DNA of 64,000 nucleotides from Streptomyces sp. NBRC 110028 (GTDB lineage: Bacteria > Actinomycetota > Actinomycetes > Streptomycetales > Streptomycetaceae), in assembly GCF_001417735.1 (NCBI RefSeq), contig NZ_BBUZ01000033.1:62001-126000 (forward strand), read 5' to 3'. The notes below the pieces were generated by a model. That model ran no database searches. It saw only the letters and a program-made list of their open reading frames with translations, and was not told where the DNA came from. This document shows positions 45,718 through 55,024 of the stretch, in pieces; within the stretch, counting starts at the first letter, position 1, and the number at the start of each line of letters is the position of its first letter. Made by a program: the position numbers and the translations under genes.

Positions 45718-45730
45718 GGGCCTTTGGCCC
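45718..45730. promoter_or_regulatory. Candidate operator variant (GGGCCTTTGGCCC)
   Basis: This palindrome lies 87 bases upstream of the HPF-like gene start. It resembles the regional consensus with T-rich centre and one-base-shorter spacing. Confidence 0.45.
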
Positions 45731-45816
45731 CCCCTCCTGGGGCCTGACAGCCCTGGGCTCACGCCGGTCTTCGCAGAAGTCTGAAATCCCACCAAGCGAT
45801 CGAAGGAGCGGAGCAG

Positions 45817-46215
45817 ATGACTGCGAAGGACACCCGCGCCCAGGCCACCTCCACCGTCGCCGTACAGGTACGAGCGGAAGGGGAGGTGGCCGAAGAGGCG
45901 CTCGCGTACGTCCGGACCAAGGTCGGAACCGCCCTCAACCGGCCCGGAATTCCGGAGGTCAGCGGCGAGGTGAGGATCACCAGGGCCGCGGCACACCACG
46001 TCGAGCAGCCCTGGTCCGCCGGGGCCGAGCTCGTCGTGGGGAACACCCTTGTGGTCGTACACGCCCAGGAGGCGACCGCACATGAGCTCGCGGACCGGCT
46101 GCAGGACCGCCTTCGCAGCCGGCTGAACAGGGTCCTGCACCGCAGGGAGGCGGCTCGCAAGGCGGCCACTCCCCCACCGTGGCGCGGTGGCCCAGCCGTC
46201 AGCGGGCGGGATTAG
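45817..46215 (+). CDS. HPF/RaiA-like ribosome-associated protein (putative)
   Basis: This 132-residue soluble protein has a central beta-alpha-beta pattern (AVQVRAEGEVAEEALAYVRT, GEVRITRAAAHHVEQPWSAG) and a basic C-terminus (LQDRLRSRLNRVLHRREAAR). It resembles the small HPF/sigma-54-modulation domain proteins coded beside dormancy regulators in actinobacteria. A ribosome-hibernation role would fit the neighbourhood, but the resemblance is moderate. The ATG at 45817 has AGGAGCGGAG upstream. Confidence 0.6.
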   Translation: MTAKDTRAQATSTVAVQVRAEGEVAEEALAYVRTKVGTALNRPGIPEVSGEVRITRAAAHHVEQPWSAGAELVVGNTLVVVHAQEATAHELADRLQDRLRSRLNRVLHRREAARKAATPPPWRGGPAVSGRD

Positions 46216-46359
46216 AGTCCCTCAGCCCTCCGGGACGAGGCAGGACGGCCCTCCTTCATGTGCGGCACGGCCCTGCACGGCAGCCGGGGCGGCTGCAAGG
46301 CTGAAGCACACGGGCAGCCTGCTGCTCCCCCGCTTGCACCGGTGGAGGAGGGAAGCGTG

Positions 46360-47037
46360 ATGAAGACGCGCACCGTCGGCGAAGTCATGACCAGCGAGGT
46401 CGTCTGTGCAAGCCGACAGACCCCATTCGACGACGTGGTGCGGTTGCTGGGCCGGCACCGGATCAGCGGGCTGCCGGTCGTCGACCACGACGACAAGGTG
46501 GTCGGGGTGGTCTCCGGCACCGATCTCACGCACGGCTCCGTGGCCACGACGGCGGAAGAACTGATGACGACACCAGCGGTCACCGTTCATCCGGAGCAAC
46601 GCGTGCCGGACGCCGCACGACTGATGGAGCGTCAGAATGTTGATCGTCTGCCCGTGGTGGACGAGGAGGACCGCCTCATCGGTATCGCCACCCGCCGCGA
46701 CCTGCTGCGGGTCTTCCTCCGTACGGACGAGGAGATCCGTCGCCAGGTGATCGACGAGGTCCTGGTCGGTGCACTGGGCCTGCCGGCAGGGGCGGCCGCC
46801 GTATCCGTCCGCGACGGCATGGTCCTGCTGGAGGGACGCCTCCGCCACCGCGGTGACGTCCCAGTGGCGGTCCGGTTGACCTGGCGGGTGGAGGGCGTCA
46901 TCGGTGTGGTCAACAGGCTCGGGTTCGACGTGGACGACTGTTCCAACGGCTCAGCCGGCCCGCCCGAGGCGGTACCGGTCAGCCCCCGGAAGGGACCATC
47001 GGCACCTGGGAGCACGGGCCAGGCAGGACGAGAGTGA
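46360..47037 (+). CDS. CBS-pair and BON domain protein
   Basis: The 225-residue protein has two CBS motifs (VGEVMTSEVVCASRQTPFDD with HRISGLPVVDHDDKVVGVVS; EELMTTPAVTVHPEQRVPDA with LPVVDEEDRLIG) and a C-terminal BON domain. The linker between the CBS units (SGTDLTHGSVATTAEELM) is about 25 residues shorter than in typical relatives, where a longer acidic loop occurs. A small in-frame deletion like those nearby may explain this. It probably senses adenine nucleotides. The ATG at 46360 follows GGAGGAGGG. Confidence 0.85.
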   Translation: MKTRTVGEVMTSEVVCASRQTPFDDVVRLLGRHRISGLPVVDHDDKVVGVVSGTDLTHGSVATTAEELMTTPAVTVHPEQRVPDAARLMERQNVDRLPVVDEEDRLIGIATRRDLLRVFLRTDEEIRRQVIDEVLVGALGLPAGAAAVSVRDGMVLLEGRLRHRGDVPVAVRLTWRVEGVIGVVNRLGFDVDDCSNGSAGPPEAVPVSPRKGPSAPGSTGQAGRE

Positions 47038-47126
47038 AGGTGCGAGCGGCACCGGTCCCCCGCGGTGCCGCTCCCGTCCGCACGCCGCCGGTCCTCTGGC
47101 GGCTCTCGTCAACGGAGGCGCATGCC

Positions 47127-47982
47127 ATGTCCCGTCAGGACGCCGGAACCGACGCAACGGTCACCGCCGACGCGCCGTCCGAGATCGCCATCGCCGTGGA
47201 CCGGCTGGTCACGAACGGGCTGAAGGCGCTCGCCGACTACGACGCCCTCACCCAGGAACAGGTCGACCACATCGTCAAGAAGGCCTCGGTCGCCGCCCTG
47301 GACCAGCACACCGCGCTGGCTCGCCTCGCCGTCGACGAGACTGGGCGAGGCGTCTTCGAGGACAAAGCAGCCAAGAACATGTTCGCGCGCGAACACGTCA
47401 CGCACAGCGGGTCAGCGCGCGCCGCAACAACCTGCAGTGGTTCAAGGTGCCGCCGGAGATCTACTTCGAGCCGCAGTCCATCCGCTACCTGGCCTCGATG
47501 CCGGACGTCCACCGGGTCACGATCGTCACCGACGCGACTATGACCCGCCTCGGCTTCGTCGACCGCGTCAGCCGCGTTCTGCAACGGCGCCACGAGCCGG
47601 TCACTCTCCAGATCATCGACAATGTCGAGCCGGAGCCGAGCATCGACTCCGTCCAGCGCGGTGCCCAGCTCATGCGGGAACGCGCGCCCTCGGCCTGCCT
47701 GCCTCGACCTCACAGGAGGGCGTGGAGTCGCTGGCCACCGCGGTGGAGCGGCTGCGCGACGCCGTGGGCATCGAGCCGTCGTTCCAGGCCCTGGGTATCG
47801 ACCAGCGGTCCTTCCTCGACGCTCTGCCCCGGCAGGCCCTGAACGCCTTCGAGGACCAGTGGGCGCCCGCCAACCCGCGGATGCCCGTGCTCGACGACAT
47901 GGAGGAGATCATGCGCACCGCCTACTTCTGGGGTGCACAGGGCCGGCCGGAAGCAGACAAGGGCCGAACGGCCCTGGTGTGA
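47127..47982 (+). pseudogene. adhE: Bifunctional acetaldehyde-CoA/alcohol dehydrogenase with two large deletions
   Basis: The start (EIAIAVDRLVTNGLKALADY) through NMFAREHVTHS matches the first 90 residues of AdhE. The next recognisable block, in another frame, is NLQWFKVPPEIYFEPQSIRY through VQRGAQLMRE of the iron-ADH half, so some 350 residues are gone near 47405. A second jump near 47690 leads to the C-terminal block GVESLATAVERLRDAVGIEP through LDDMEEIMRTAYF. Normal AdhE is about 870 residues. No catalytic Cys or iron-ligand His remains. Confidence 0.9.
47960..47975. promoter_or_regulatory. Candidate DevR-type operator (AGGGCCGAACGGCCCT)
   Basis: This exact 16-bp match lies at the 3' end of the adhE pseudogene and about 225 bases upstream of the PPOX gene at 48199. 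It may control that gene. Confidence 0.55.
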
Positions 47983-48198
47983 GGAGCCCCGGCGCCGTTC
48001 CAATGATCTGATCGTGCCTGGCTGTGGCATCCGCCTCGGCGGATGCCACAGCCAGGCGACCAACCCACGTGCCGAAAGGACGGCGCACATGCCGTACCGA
48101 CGTTCCGGTCGTCATCACAGCGACGGGTCACGTCACAGCCTCCGCGCGTCGGCCGGAGACATACAGCAGTGAGCAACGAATCCGTACGGAAACCCTCC

Positions 48199-48663
48199 AT
48201 GCCCATCGACAACACCCAGACCCTGCCCGCCGGGCCGCGCACGAGCATTGAGCTGGACGGCGACGAAGCCCTGCGACTGCTGGGCAGTGTGTCCTTCGGA
48301 AGGATCGCCTTCACTCGTCACGCGCTGCCGACAGTCCGACCGGTAAACCATGTCCTGGACAACGGGGACATCGTGATCCGCACGCACGAGGGCGCGGCAC
48401 TGACCTCGCATGCCCGGCATGCCGCCGGCCCGGGTGTGGTCGTCGCCTACGAGGCCGACGCCATCGACCCCGACACGCACCTCGGCTGGAGCGTAGAGGT
48501 CACCGGTTACGCCCACCTGGTGACCGATCCGGATGAACTGGCCCGCTACCAGGCGCTGCTCAGCCCCTGGGTGAACCAGACCATGGACTACGCGGTGCGC
48601 ATCCGCCCGGACCTGATCACCGGCATTCGGCTCACCGCCGCCGACGAGCCCGGCAAAGCCTGA
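48199..48663 (+). CDS. Pyridoxamine 5'-phosphate oxidase-fold (PPOX) protein
   Basis: The 154-residue split-barrel flavin-binding protein has LLGSVSFGRIAFTRHALPTV near residues 24-43 followed by RPVNHVL, and GWSVEVTGYAHLV in the C-terminal half. Such proteins bind FMN or F420 and often accompany dormancy regulons. Start ATG 48199 has GGAAA upstream; GTG 48169 is an in-frame alternative. It looks intact. A paralogue is at 49778-50218. Confidence 0.85.
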   Translation: MPIDNTQTLPAGPRTSIELDGDEALRLLGSVSFGRIAFTRHALPTVRPVNHVLDNGDIVIRTHEGAALTSHARHAAGPGVVVAYEADAIDPDTHLGWSVEVTGYAHLVTDPDELARYQALLSPWVNQTMDYAVRIRPDLITGIRLTAADEPGKA

Positions 48664-48729
48664 TCACGGTCCAGGAGACCCGTCTCGTCCCTCTGTGCCG
48701 TCCCGGCTTCACGCTCGCCCCGCCCGACA

Positions 48730-49164
48730 ACGTTGCCCATGCCAGGGCGGCACCTCCTGACGGGGCGCTACCTATCACGGCGTCGTGCGGAGCCGCCAAG
48801 TTGAGGCCGAGCACGACTTCACGGAACGGACCGCGAGCAGGGCGGGGAGGGGCTCTTCGGGAACACCCTCGGCAGTGATCCGCCGGCCCGGGTGGTGGCG
48901 CGCGATCCTCGCTTCGGCCCCGCGCACCCTGTGGTCGGCCGGGCGGCTCTGCGCATCCAGGTTCAAGGACGGCTTGGGTGCCGCGCCCAGAGGCGCGTTC
49001 ATGAACGGCGGCCGTCGAAGGGCGTGGACCAGGCGCAGAGGGACGTCGCGGAGCGGGGCTTCCCGGGCCGCCCATTCAGCGGCGGGACTTACGCCGGCGC
49101 AGAGATCGGCACGGTTGGGCGGCCGCACGATTCGGCGGTGGGCCGTTGCATGCGGGAGTTGCAC
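48730..49164 (-). pseudogene. Degraded universal stress protein
   Basis: USP-like pieces appear in two frames: AAEWAAREAPLRDVPLRLVH (domain 1), EGVPEEPLPALLA, then VVLGLNLAAPHDAVI (start of a second domain). ATP loops are missing, the N-terminal strand is garbled and the frame changes. Downstream sequence has no resemblance. It was a tandem USP like those at 40321 and 42254. Confidence 0.6.
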
Positions 49165-49194
49165 CCGTCCACGCCCGACCCCGAGCAGCCCGGC

Positions 49195-49690
49195 TCACAG
49201 CGCCCGCAGCCCGTGCTCCCGGAATTGTTCCCGCACCCGTTCCGTCAGATCCGGAGCCGGGACGGGGGTATCGCGCCGGGGGAAGTCGATGCCGAGGGCG
49301 TCGTACTTGTGGGCGCCGAGCTTGTGGAACGGCAGGACGTCCACCCGGTCGACGTTGCCCAGCCCGGCCAGGAAGGCGCCGAGGCCGTCCACGGCGGACG
49401 GGTCGTCGGTCCAGCCGGGGACGAGGACGTAGCGGATGTGGACGGGGACGCCCAGGCGGTCGAGGCGGGTGGCAAAGCTGAGGGTCGGGGCAAGCCGGCC
49501 GCCGGTCAGCTTGCGGTAGGCGGGGACATCGAAGGACTTGATGTCCAGCAGCACCAGGTCAGTGTCGGCGAGGAGTCCGTCGGAGGCACGGGCGCCCAGG
49601 AAGCCGGAGGTATCCAGCGCCGTGTGCAGTCCGGCCTCCTTGCAGCGGTGCAGCACCGAGCCGGTGAAGGCGGGCTGACCACCACCCGGA
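49195..49690 (-). pseudogene. pflA: 5'-truncated pyruvate formate-lyase-activating enzyme
   Basis: About 160 C-terminal residues of a radical-SAM activase are conserved: PAFTGSVLHRCKEAGLHTAL, DTSGFLG, DLVLLDIKSFD, VHIRYVLVPGWTDD and VDVLPFHKLGAHKYDALG. The N-terminal third, which carries the CxxxCxxC iron-sulfur motif, is absent upstream of about 49690. Activity is therefore impossible. A perfect operator-like palindrome remains 50 bases beyond the truncation point. No pyruvate formate-lyase gene is in the window. Confidence 0.85.
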
Positions 49691-49739
49691 GCAGGGCCTG
49701 CGAGAACCCGTTGCCGCGCCGGCCGGCCCCTTCACCCTG

Positions 49740-49753
49740 GGGCCGATCGGCCC
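49740..49753. promoter_or_regulatory. Candidate DevR-type operator (GGGCCGATCGGCCC)
   Basis: This perfect, fully palindromic 14-mer lies just upstream of the truncated pflA and downstream of the PPOX gene. Confidence 0.65.
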
Positions 49754-49777
49754 TGGCTTGACAGCCGGCACCGGCGC

Positions 49778-50218
49778 TCAGGCGGAGAGGTGCAAGCCGT
49801 ACATCGTGCGACCGAGGACGAGTTCACGTCCCGTGACCAGTTCCGGCTCAATACGTACGAAGACCTCTTGGGATGAGGGAACCCAGGAGTCCGGACCGAA
49901 CCGATCCAGGCGATCCAGCTCGGCCGTGTCGGTCACGACAACGGCCCGACCGGTGACGACGACGCTCCAGCCCGAGCACGCGACCGCATCGACCGCGTCC
50001 CCCTCGAAGGCGACGACCGCGCCGTCGACCGCACGGGCCAGCTCCGAGCTCGCAGAGGTGCGCAGCAACACCGCCCCGTCACTGTCCAGTACGAAGGTGA
50101 CCGGCACGACCGCGGGCAGGGCCTGGCGCGTGAAGACGATCCGGCCGACGGGCACCGTGGCCAGCAGGCCCAGACACTCCTGACGGCCGAGTTCGCGGAA
50201 ACCATCGTTGGAGTACAT
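49778..50218 (-). CDS. PPOX-fold flavin-binding protein
   Basis: The 146-residue split-barrel protein is paralogous to that at 48199 (LLATVPVGRIVFTRQALPAV with VPVTFVLDS; GWSVVVTGRAVVV). It is complete, with ATG 50218; the ribosome site is weak. A GGGCCGACCGGCCC site lies 128 bases upstream and is shared with the divergent STAS gene. FMN or F420 binding is expected; the substrate is unknown. Confidence 0.85.
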   Translation of the reverse strand: MYSNDGFRELGRQECLGLLATVPVGRIVFTRQALPAVVPVTFVLDSDGAVLLRTSASSELARAVDGAVVAFEGDAVDAVACSGWSVVVTGRAVVVTDTAELDRLDRFGPDSWVPSSQEVFVRIEPELVTGRELVLGRTMYGLHLSA

Positions 50219-50345
50219 GAGTCAGTCCGTCTTTCGCCCGGAGGAAGGATTACGTTCCATACTGAGCGCGACGGCAGCCGGGCGTGAGGGACCACCGGCC
50301 CAGCCCCCACCGGAGAACGGCCCGGGGAAGCGTGGCGGCCAAGGG

Positions 50346-50359
50346 GGGCCGACCGGCCC
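50346..50359. promoter_or_regulatory. Candidate DevR-type operator (GGGCCGACCGGCCC)
   Basis: This exact match lies in the divergent promoter region between the PPOX gene and the STAS gene, 37 bases upstream of the latter's ATG. Confidence 0.6.
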
Positions 50360-50395
50360 TTCCGACACGCACATCGGCCCAGCTTTCCTCTGACC

Positions 50396-50785
50396 ATGGC
50401 CGAAACTTTCATCCAGTCCGCGACCCGCCATACCGAACGTGCCGTCGGCGGGACCACCGTCGTGGAGCTGCGCGGCGAGATCGACATCCTCACGGCACCA
50501 GCTCTGATGGAGCGCCTCGACGTCCTGACAGCCGTCGTCCACCCCGACCTCGTGGTGGATCTTCGCACCCTGTCCTTCATCGACTGCGCCGGGCTGGCGC
50601 TGATGTGCCGGGCGCGGAACCGGGTCATGGCACGGCACGGTCGGCTGCGGCTGGTCACAGACGATGGACGCTTCTTGCGGATACTGCGCGGCGCCGGGCT
50701 GGACGGCGTGTTCGAGATCTACGACCGCCTGCCCGAAGCCCTCGCTGCCGCCCGAGTCAGGCGCCTCCCCATCGATGCGGGCTGA
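50396..50785 (+). CDS. STAS-domain anti-anti-sigma-like protein lacking the phosphorylatable Ser
   Basis: This 129-residue STAS protein (VVELRGEIDILTAPALMERL; VVDLRTLSFIDCAGLALMCR) is of the RsbV/SpoIIAA type. These proteins free a sigma factor by binding its anti-sigma kinase and are switched off by phosphorylation of a Ser that follows Asp (DS-x-G). Here that residue is Cys (IDCAG), so classical phospho-control is not possible. It may be constitutively active or redox-sensitive. ATG 50396 has no strong ribosome site. Confidence 0.85.
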   Translation: MAETFIQSATRHTERAVGGTTVVELRGEIDILTAPALMERLDVLTAVVHPDLVVDLRTLSFIDCAGLALMCRARNRVMARHGRLRLVTDDGRFLRILRGAGLDGVFEIYDRLPEALAAARVRRLPIDAG

Positions 50786-50997
50786 CGAACTCTGCAGGCC
50801 ATCACAGGAACACCGCACAACGCCAGGCCGTCCTGTCACTCAACGTCGCACACCTGCTCCGGTGCACTTCGCGGACTGGCCGGGCCCTCCGGGCCGTACC
50901 CGAGGCGAATCAGCATCTGCGCATGCCCAGTGAGGTATGGTGCTGGATTCAGCTCGCGGCGCAGGTCGGCCCACTCCATCGGCTGGTGCAGCAGGGA

Positions 50998-51186
50998 ACC
51001 GCGCACACCCTGCGCGAATTCGAGCAGTTCTCTAACAGACACCGACCACACCAGCGCATCGCGAACGCCAGGCCGCTGCACCCCCTGCTCCCGCCGATCG
51101 ACGGTCCCGACGCGTTAGCCCGCCTCGACATACGTCGGCACGATCGCCTCGGCGGCATCCTCCACGAATATCAACATGCGGCGTGA
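50998..51186 (+). pseudogene. C-terminal remnant of an rve-type IS transposase
   Basis: The frame LREFEQFSNRHRPHQRIANA, then PLHPL and ARLDIRRHDRLGGILHEYQH, is the characteristic C-terminus of the same Streptomyces transposase type whose core blocks occur at 34911-35190 and 57091-57230. Upstream catalytic blocks are missing. It lies 210 bases from the 3' end of the xim-type operon. Confidence 0.8.
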
Positions 51187-51395
51187 CCGGCACGGATGAG
51201 GTTTCCGGCAAGGGGAATCTGCTGATGCGCCGGGAGAGGTGAGGCAGGGCATCAGCCGAGGCCGGGCCCGCCGCGGAGCACCGCGGCGGGCCGGATCCGT
51301 CACTCCGGGCGGCGCGGCGGGACGTGTGGCAACCGCGGCCCGACCCTTCTCGGCAGCTACCGGCGCATCGGCGAAGGCCCGTATGCCGGATCTGG

Positions 51396-51773
51396 TCAGC
51401 CCGGCGGACGGGTGTACCGGTTGCGCAGGTTCGTGATCAACCCATCGGTGTCGACGGTCGCGTGCTCGACCCCGGCCGCGGTCATCAGGCTGCCGTCGGC
51501 CCGGCGCGCCGCGACGACCCAGTGCGACTCGATCGTGCCGTCGTCGAGAATCGTGGTTGTCCAGTAGTGCTTGCTCTCGGCCACGGCCGCCACGAACACC
51601 CGGTAGAACTCCATGATGGCGGGCATGCCGGTCACCGGCTCGTCGCGCAGCCTCACGGTGGCGTCCGGCGCGAAGATCGTGGGGAGCTCCGCCAGCGCCG
51701 AGGGGTCCCGCACGGCGCGGTCGGCGAGCTCCATGTAGCGGTCGAGTGCCGTGTGCGTCATCTGGCCCGTCAC
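51396..51773 (-). CDS. ximE: SnoaL-like cyclase, XimE-type
   Basis: This 125-residue NTF2/SnoaL-fold protein (LPTIFAPDATVRLRDEPVTG, MEFYRVFVAAVAESKHYW) lies at the end of an operon with the order and families of xiamenmycin ximA-E. In that pathway XimE directs pyran-ring closure of the epoxidised geranyl chain. The GTG at 51773 overlaps the stop of the flavoprotein gene (GTGA); ATG 51761 is an alternative. The length is typical. Assignment rests on operon synteny plus fold. Confidence 0.85.
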   Translation of the reverse strand: MTGQMTHTALDRYMELADRAVRDPSALAELPTIFAPDATVRLRDEPVTGMPAIMEFYRVFVAAVAESKHYWTTTILDDGTIESHWVVAARRADGSLMTAAGVEHATVDTDGLITNLRNRYTRPPG

Positions 51774-53191
51774 GTCGTCTCCGTCATCGTGTACTCCTGC
51801 CGGATCCGCTCCTCCGGCACACCGTTGACCCGCGCCGCGCGAAGCACCAACTCCGGTGCCATCAGCGACGCCGGATGGGCGGTCATGAACCCCACCGCCC
51901 GCAGGGCCGTGCCGACCTGCTCGTCCCGGCCCGCTGCCTCCCGCACCTGTCGCAGGGCCCACGCCTGCCGCCGCCCCTGATCGGTGGCCGGTGGCTTTGC
52001 CAGGCCCAGCCGGATGGCGTCGCCGGCCGTGGACGTCTGCCACGCGGCTTCGACGACGACCTTTTCCAGCTCGAGGAAGTGCCGGGCCGGGGCGTCCAGG
52101 TCGGGGCCGGAGCGCAGGTACTCCGACAGGCAGGAGGCGTGGAGCGCGGCCGAGGACATACCTTGCCCGTACAGGGGGTTGAACGAGGCGACGGCGTCGC
52201 CGAGGACCGCCAGGCGGGCGGGGAAGCGGTCGAGCGCCTCGAAGTGGCGCCACCTGCTGTCGGGGTGGCGGTACGGGACGACCTCGCCGACGATTTCGCC
52301 CTTGACGGCTTCCTGGAAGATCGGTGGCAGCTCACGGCACCGGGCGACGAACTCGTCGGCCGTGCGGCCCTCGGCGGCGTTGCCGAAGTGGGCGAGCATC
52401 ACCACCCACTGCTGGTTCTCGATCGGGTTGACCGCCGCTCCGGCGATGTCCTTCGGGAAGTGCGGGCTGTAGCGGGAGATGCCGCTGAGGGGGCCGTCCC
52501 AGTCGGCCGAGCGCGTGAAGCGGGCAGACAGGTAGCGGATGTCGGCCTGGAGCCGTTGCGTCTCCGGTCGGGGCCAGCCGCCCTGCTCCAGCCAGTCACT
52601 CAGCCTGCTGCCGCGGCCGGAGGCGTCGACGACGAAGTCGGCTGGGACGACGACGTGGTCGCCGCCGACCGCGTAGCGCACCGACTCGACGGCGCCGCGC
52701 GCGTACCGCAGCCCAATGACGCGTCCACTCACCAGCTCGACGTTGGGCAGTGCGAGCGTGCGCCGACGGATCAGCGACTCCAGGAAGGGGCGACTGCTCC
52801 CCACGAACCGCGCGTTGGGCGTGGCGATCTGCTCGACGTCGTCGAGGTAGGTGGCGGTGCGCTCCGGACCGCACGAGACAGCACCCCCGGCGAGGGCCTG
52901 TGCCACGACACCGGGGAAGAAGCGTTCGAGCTGCGCGCGTCCGCCGGGCAGCAGGAGGTGCACCTGGGAGCCCTGCGGGACGCCGGGACGAGCCGCGCCG
53001 CTGAGCGCGGCTTCCGGCTGGTCGGGCTCGATGATCACGACACGGTTGGCGTGATCCGCGAGCACGCGGGCCGCGACCAGGCCGGCGACGCCGCCGCCGA
53101 GCACGCAGGCGGTGCCGAGACGAACCTCGGTGCGGACCGGCGGAACGGTGGTGGTGAGCCGCTCGAAGACCGCGGCGGGAGAGTTCGGCAT
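51770..53191 (-). CDS. ximD: FAD-dependent epoxidase, XimD-type
   Basis: The 473-residue flavin monooxygenase has the FAD motif VLGGGVAGLVAARVLAD near residues 30-46, DASGRGSRLSDWL mid-protein and GDAVASFNPLYGQGMSSAAL near the C-terminus. In xiamenmycin biosynthesis XimD epoxidises the terminal double bond of the prenyl chain before cyclisation. ATG 53191 has GAGGGA 5 bases upstream and lies 9 bases after the stop of the lyase gene. It is complete, with no membrane segment. Confidence 0.88.
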   Translation of the reverse strand: MPNSPAAVFERLTTTVPPVRTEVRLGTACVLGGGVAGLVAARVLADHANRVVIIEPDQPEAALSGAARPGVPQGSQVHLLLPGGRAQLERFFPGVVAQALAGGAVSCGPERTATYLDDVEQIATPNARFVGSSRPFLESLIRRRTLALPNVELVSGRVIGLRYARGAVESVRYAVGGDHVVVPADFVVDASGRGSRLSDWLEQGGWPRPETQRLQADIRYLSARFTRSADWDGPLSGISRYSPHFPKDIAGAAVNPIENQQWVVMLAHFGNAAEGRTADEFVARCRELPPIFQEAVKGEIVGEVVPYRHPDSRWRHFEALDRFPARLAVLGDAVASFNPLYGQGMSSAALHASCLSEYLRSGPDLDAPARHFLELEKVVVEAAWQTSTAGDAIRLGLAKPPATDQGRRQAWALRQVREAAGRDEQVGTALRAVGFMTAHPASLMAPELVLRAARVNGVPEERIRQEYTMTETT

Positions 53192-53199
53192 GGGATCCC

Positions 53200-53811
53200 T
53201 CATCCGTCGTGGACGACCTCTCGTTCGAGGAGACTCGGCAGGAAAGCCTCCCGCACGAGACTGACGGGCACGGTTCCACGGCACAGCAGTGCGGTGACGG
53301 TCAGCACGGGAGCGTCGGCGTCGCAGGGCGGTCGCACGGCGGGTTCGAGGCGGATCGGTTCGGACGTGACCATCACGCGCCGCACTCCACCGCCCGCGGC
53401 CAGCACGGGCCCCAGCGGTGCGTTGGTGGTGCTGAGCACGGCGCGCTCCTCCGGGCTTATGCGGTCGAGCGCCACGACGGCGCTCGCGGTGACGACCTTT
53501 TCGGTCCCGGCGCGCAGGTGAACGGTGCGGAACTGCACACGGGCACCCGCCGAGAGCCGCATCAGTTCGGCCACCCGCTCCGGCGGCAAGAAGGGGTCTC
53601 CCTCCGCCTGCGCCGAACCCCCGCCGAATGTCCGCTCGGCCGGCGGGACGAGTAATTGGCCATCCGCGCGGTGGCGGATCTCCGCGGTGACCGGAGCACC
53701 GCACCACTCCTCCAGCACCTCGGTGGCCAAACTCGCCGGCTCCCGCAGGAGCGCCATGAACTGGGCCAGGCTGCGCGACTCCGTGCGCACGGACCAGGGG
53801 CCTGCGTACAT
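53200..53811 (-). CDS. ximC: Chorismate lyase, XimC-type
   Basis: This 203-residue protein of the chorismate pyruvate-lyase family makes 4-hydroxybenzoate and pyruvate from chorismate. Family features are LATEVLEEWCGAPVTAEI, a central VHLRAGTEKVVTASAVVALD strand pair, and the C-terminal CRGTVPVSLVREAFLPSLL. It is coded directly between the prenyltransferase and the epoxidase, as in the xim operon. It supplies the aromatic acceptor for prenylation. Confidence 0.85.
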   Translation of the reverse strand: MYAGPWSVRTESRSLAQFMALLREPASLATEVLEEWCGAPVTAEIRHRADGQLLVPPAERTFGGGSAQAEGDPFLPPERVAELMRLSAGARVQFRTVHLRAGTEKVVTASAVVALDRISPEERAVLSTTNAPLGPVLAAGGGVRRVMVTSEPIRLEPAVRPPCDADAPVLTVTALLCRGTVPVSLVREAFLPSLLEREVVHDG

Positions 53812-53855
53812 GTGTTTCCTCCGCCGTCACTCCGGTGCGACCGCGTGGCCGCGCC

Positions 53856-54797
53856 TCAAAAGATGCTCCCCGCAACGATGGCGACGAGCACGAGCCACCC
53901 GAAGAAACGATTTGCCATGAACTTTTCCCGGCAGTCGGCAGGGTTGTCGATGTCCACCGTCACCACCTGCCAGAGCAGGTGCGCCACGCCCGGCAGAAAC
54001 AGCGCGTAGAACGTCCAGTGCAGACCGGCGACGGCTCCGGCGGCCACGATCCCGACCACGGTCGCCCCGTAAAACCCGGCGACCCAGGGCCGGGTCGCCC
54101 TGCCGAGGCGCAGCGCGAGGGACTTCACCCCCACCTGCACGTCGTCCGCCTTGTCCTGGTGGGCGTAGATCGTGTCGTACCCCAGCGTCCAGAAGACACC
54201 GGCGACGAAGAGCAGGAGCGCGGGAGTCCCGATCCTCCCGGCCACCGCGAGCCAACCCGCGAGGATGTAGCAGCCGAAGACCATCCCCAGCCAGGCCTGC
54301 GGCCAGTAGGTGATCCGCTTCATGAACGGGTACGCGACCACCAGCGGATAGGAGGCGGCCACGAACACCGCCGCCGGAACGCTGGCCACAGCCAGCACAA
54401 GCAGCCCCGCCACCGCCTGCACCACGGCGAAGACAAGCGCTCCCGTGACCGTGACCGTACCGGCCGCGAGCGGCCTCGCGACGGTACGTGCCACCCGGGC
54501 GTCGATCTTGCGGTCGGCAAGGTCGTTGACGACGCAGCCGAAGCCGCGCACCAGCACCCCACCGACCGTGAACAGCAGTACCTGGCGCCAGTCGGGCAGC
54601 CCGGCCGAGGCGAGCGCGATCCCCCACAGGCCGGGGAGGAGGTACAGCCAACTGCCTATGGGCGCGTGCATACGCGCCAGTTGCAGATAGGGGAGGACGG
54701 CCTTCGGCGCACGCGGCACGACCGACGCCGCGATGCTCGGCACGACAAACCGGTATCGCGTGCTCACCTGCGAGGGTTGGGCGGAAATATCGATCAC
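53856..54797 (-). CDS. ximB: UbiA-family 4-hydroxybenzoate prenyltransferase, XimB-type
   Basis: The 313-residue membrane prenyltransferase has about 8-9 helices. The first Asp-rich motif is NDLADRKID and the second is YAHQDKADD; both bind the Mg-diphosphate of the prenyl donor. In the xim pathway the enzyme attaches a geranyl group to 4-hydroxybenzoate. The start is given as GTG 54797, but its ribosome site is weak, and in-frame GTG codons further in are possible. It follows the ligase gene after a 227-bp gap, which may contain an extra promoter. Confidence 0.92.
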   Translation of the reverse strand: MIDISAQPSQVSTRYRFVVPSIAASVVPRAPKAVLPYLQLARMHAPIGSWLYLLPGLWGIALASAGLPDWRQVLLFTVGGVLVRGFGCVVNDLADRKIDARVARTVARPLAAGTVTVTGALVFAVVQAVAGLLVLAVASVPAAVFVAASYPLVVAYPFMKRITYWPQAWLGMVFGCYILAGWLAVAGRIGTPALLLFVAGVFWTLGYDTIYAHQDKADDVQVGVKSLALRLGRATRPWVAGFYGATVVGIVAAGAVAGLHWTFYALFLPGVAHLLWQVVTVDIDNPADCREKFMANRFFGWLVLVAIVAGSIF

Positions 54798-55024
54798 CTG
54801 ACCGTGCGAGGACTATTTTCGTGACTCTCGCAGAAAGCCCACCGCGGCTGAACACGGTTTCCCCGTGATCTTGGACACGTTTGTTCGCGCCGCGCCGATC
54901 TCGTCCCGTTAACCACAATGTGTCGGCCTTGGTGACTTCCTGATGGTCCGTCGATTCATCGGCGGCACAGTAAGCCGTTGCGTAAACGCCGCCTTGTCCT
55001 CACGGTGTTTGCCGAACCGAGTGT

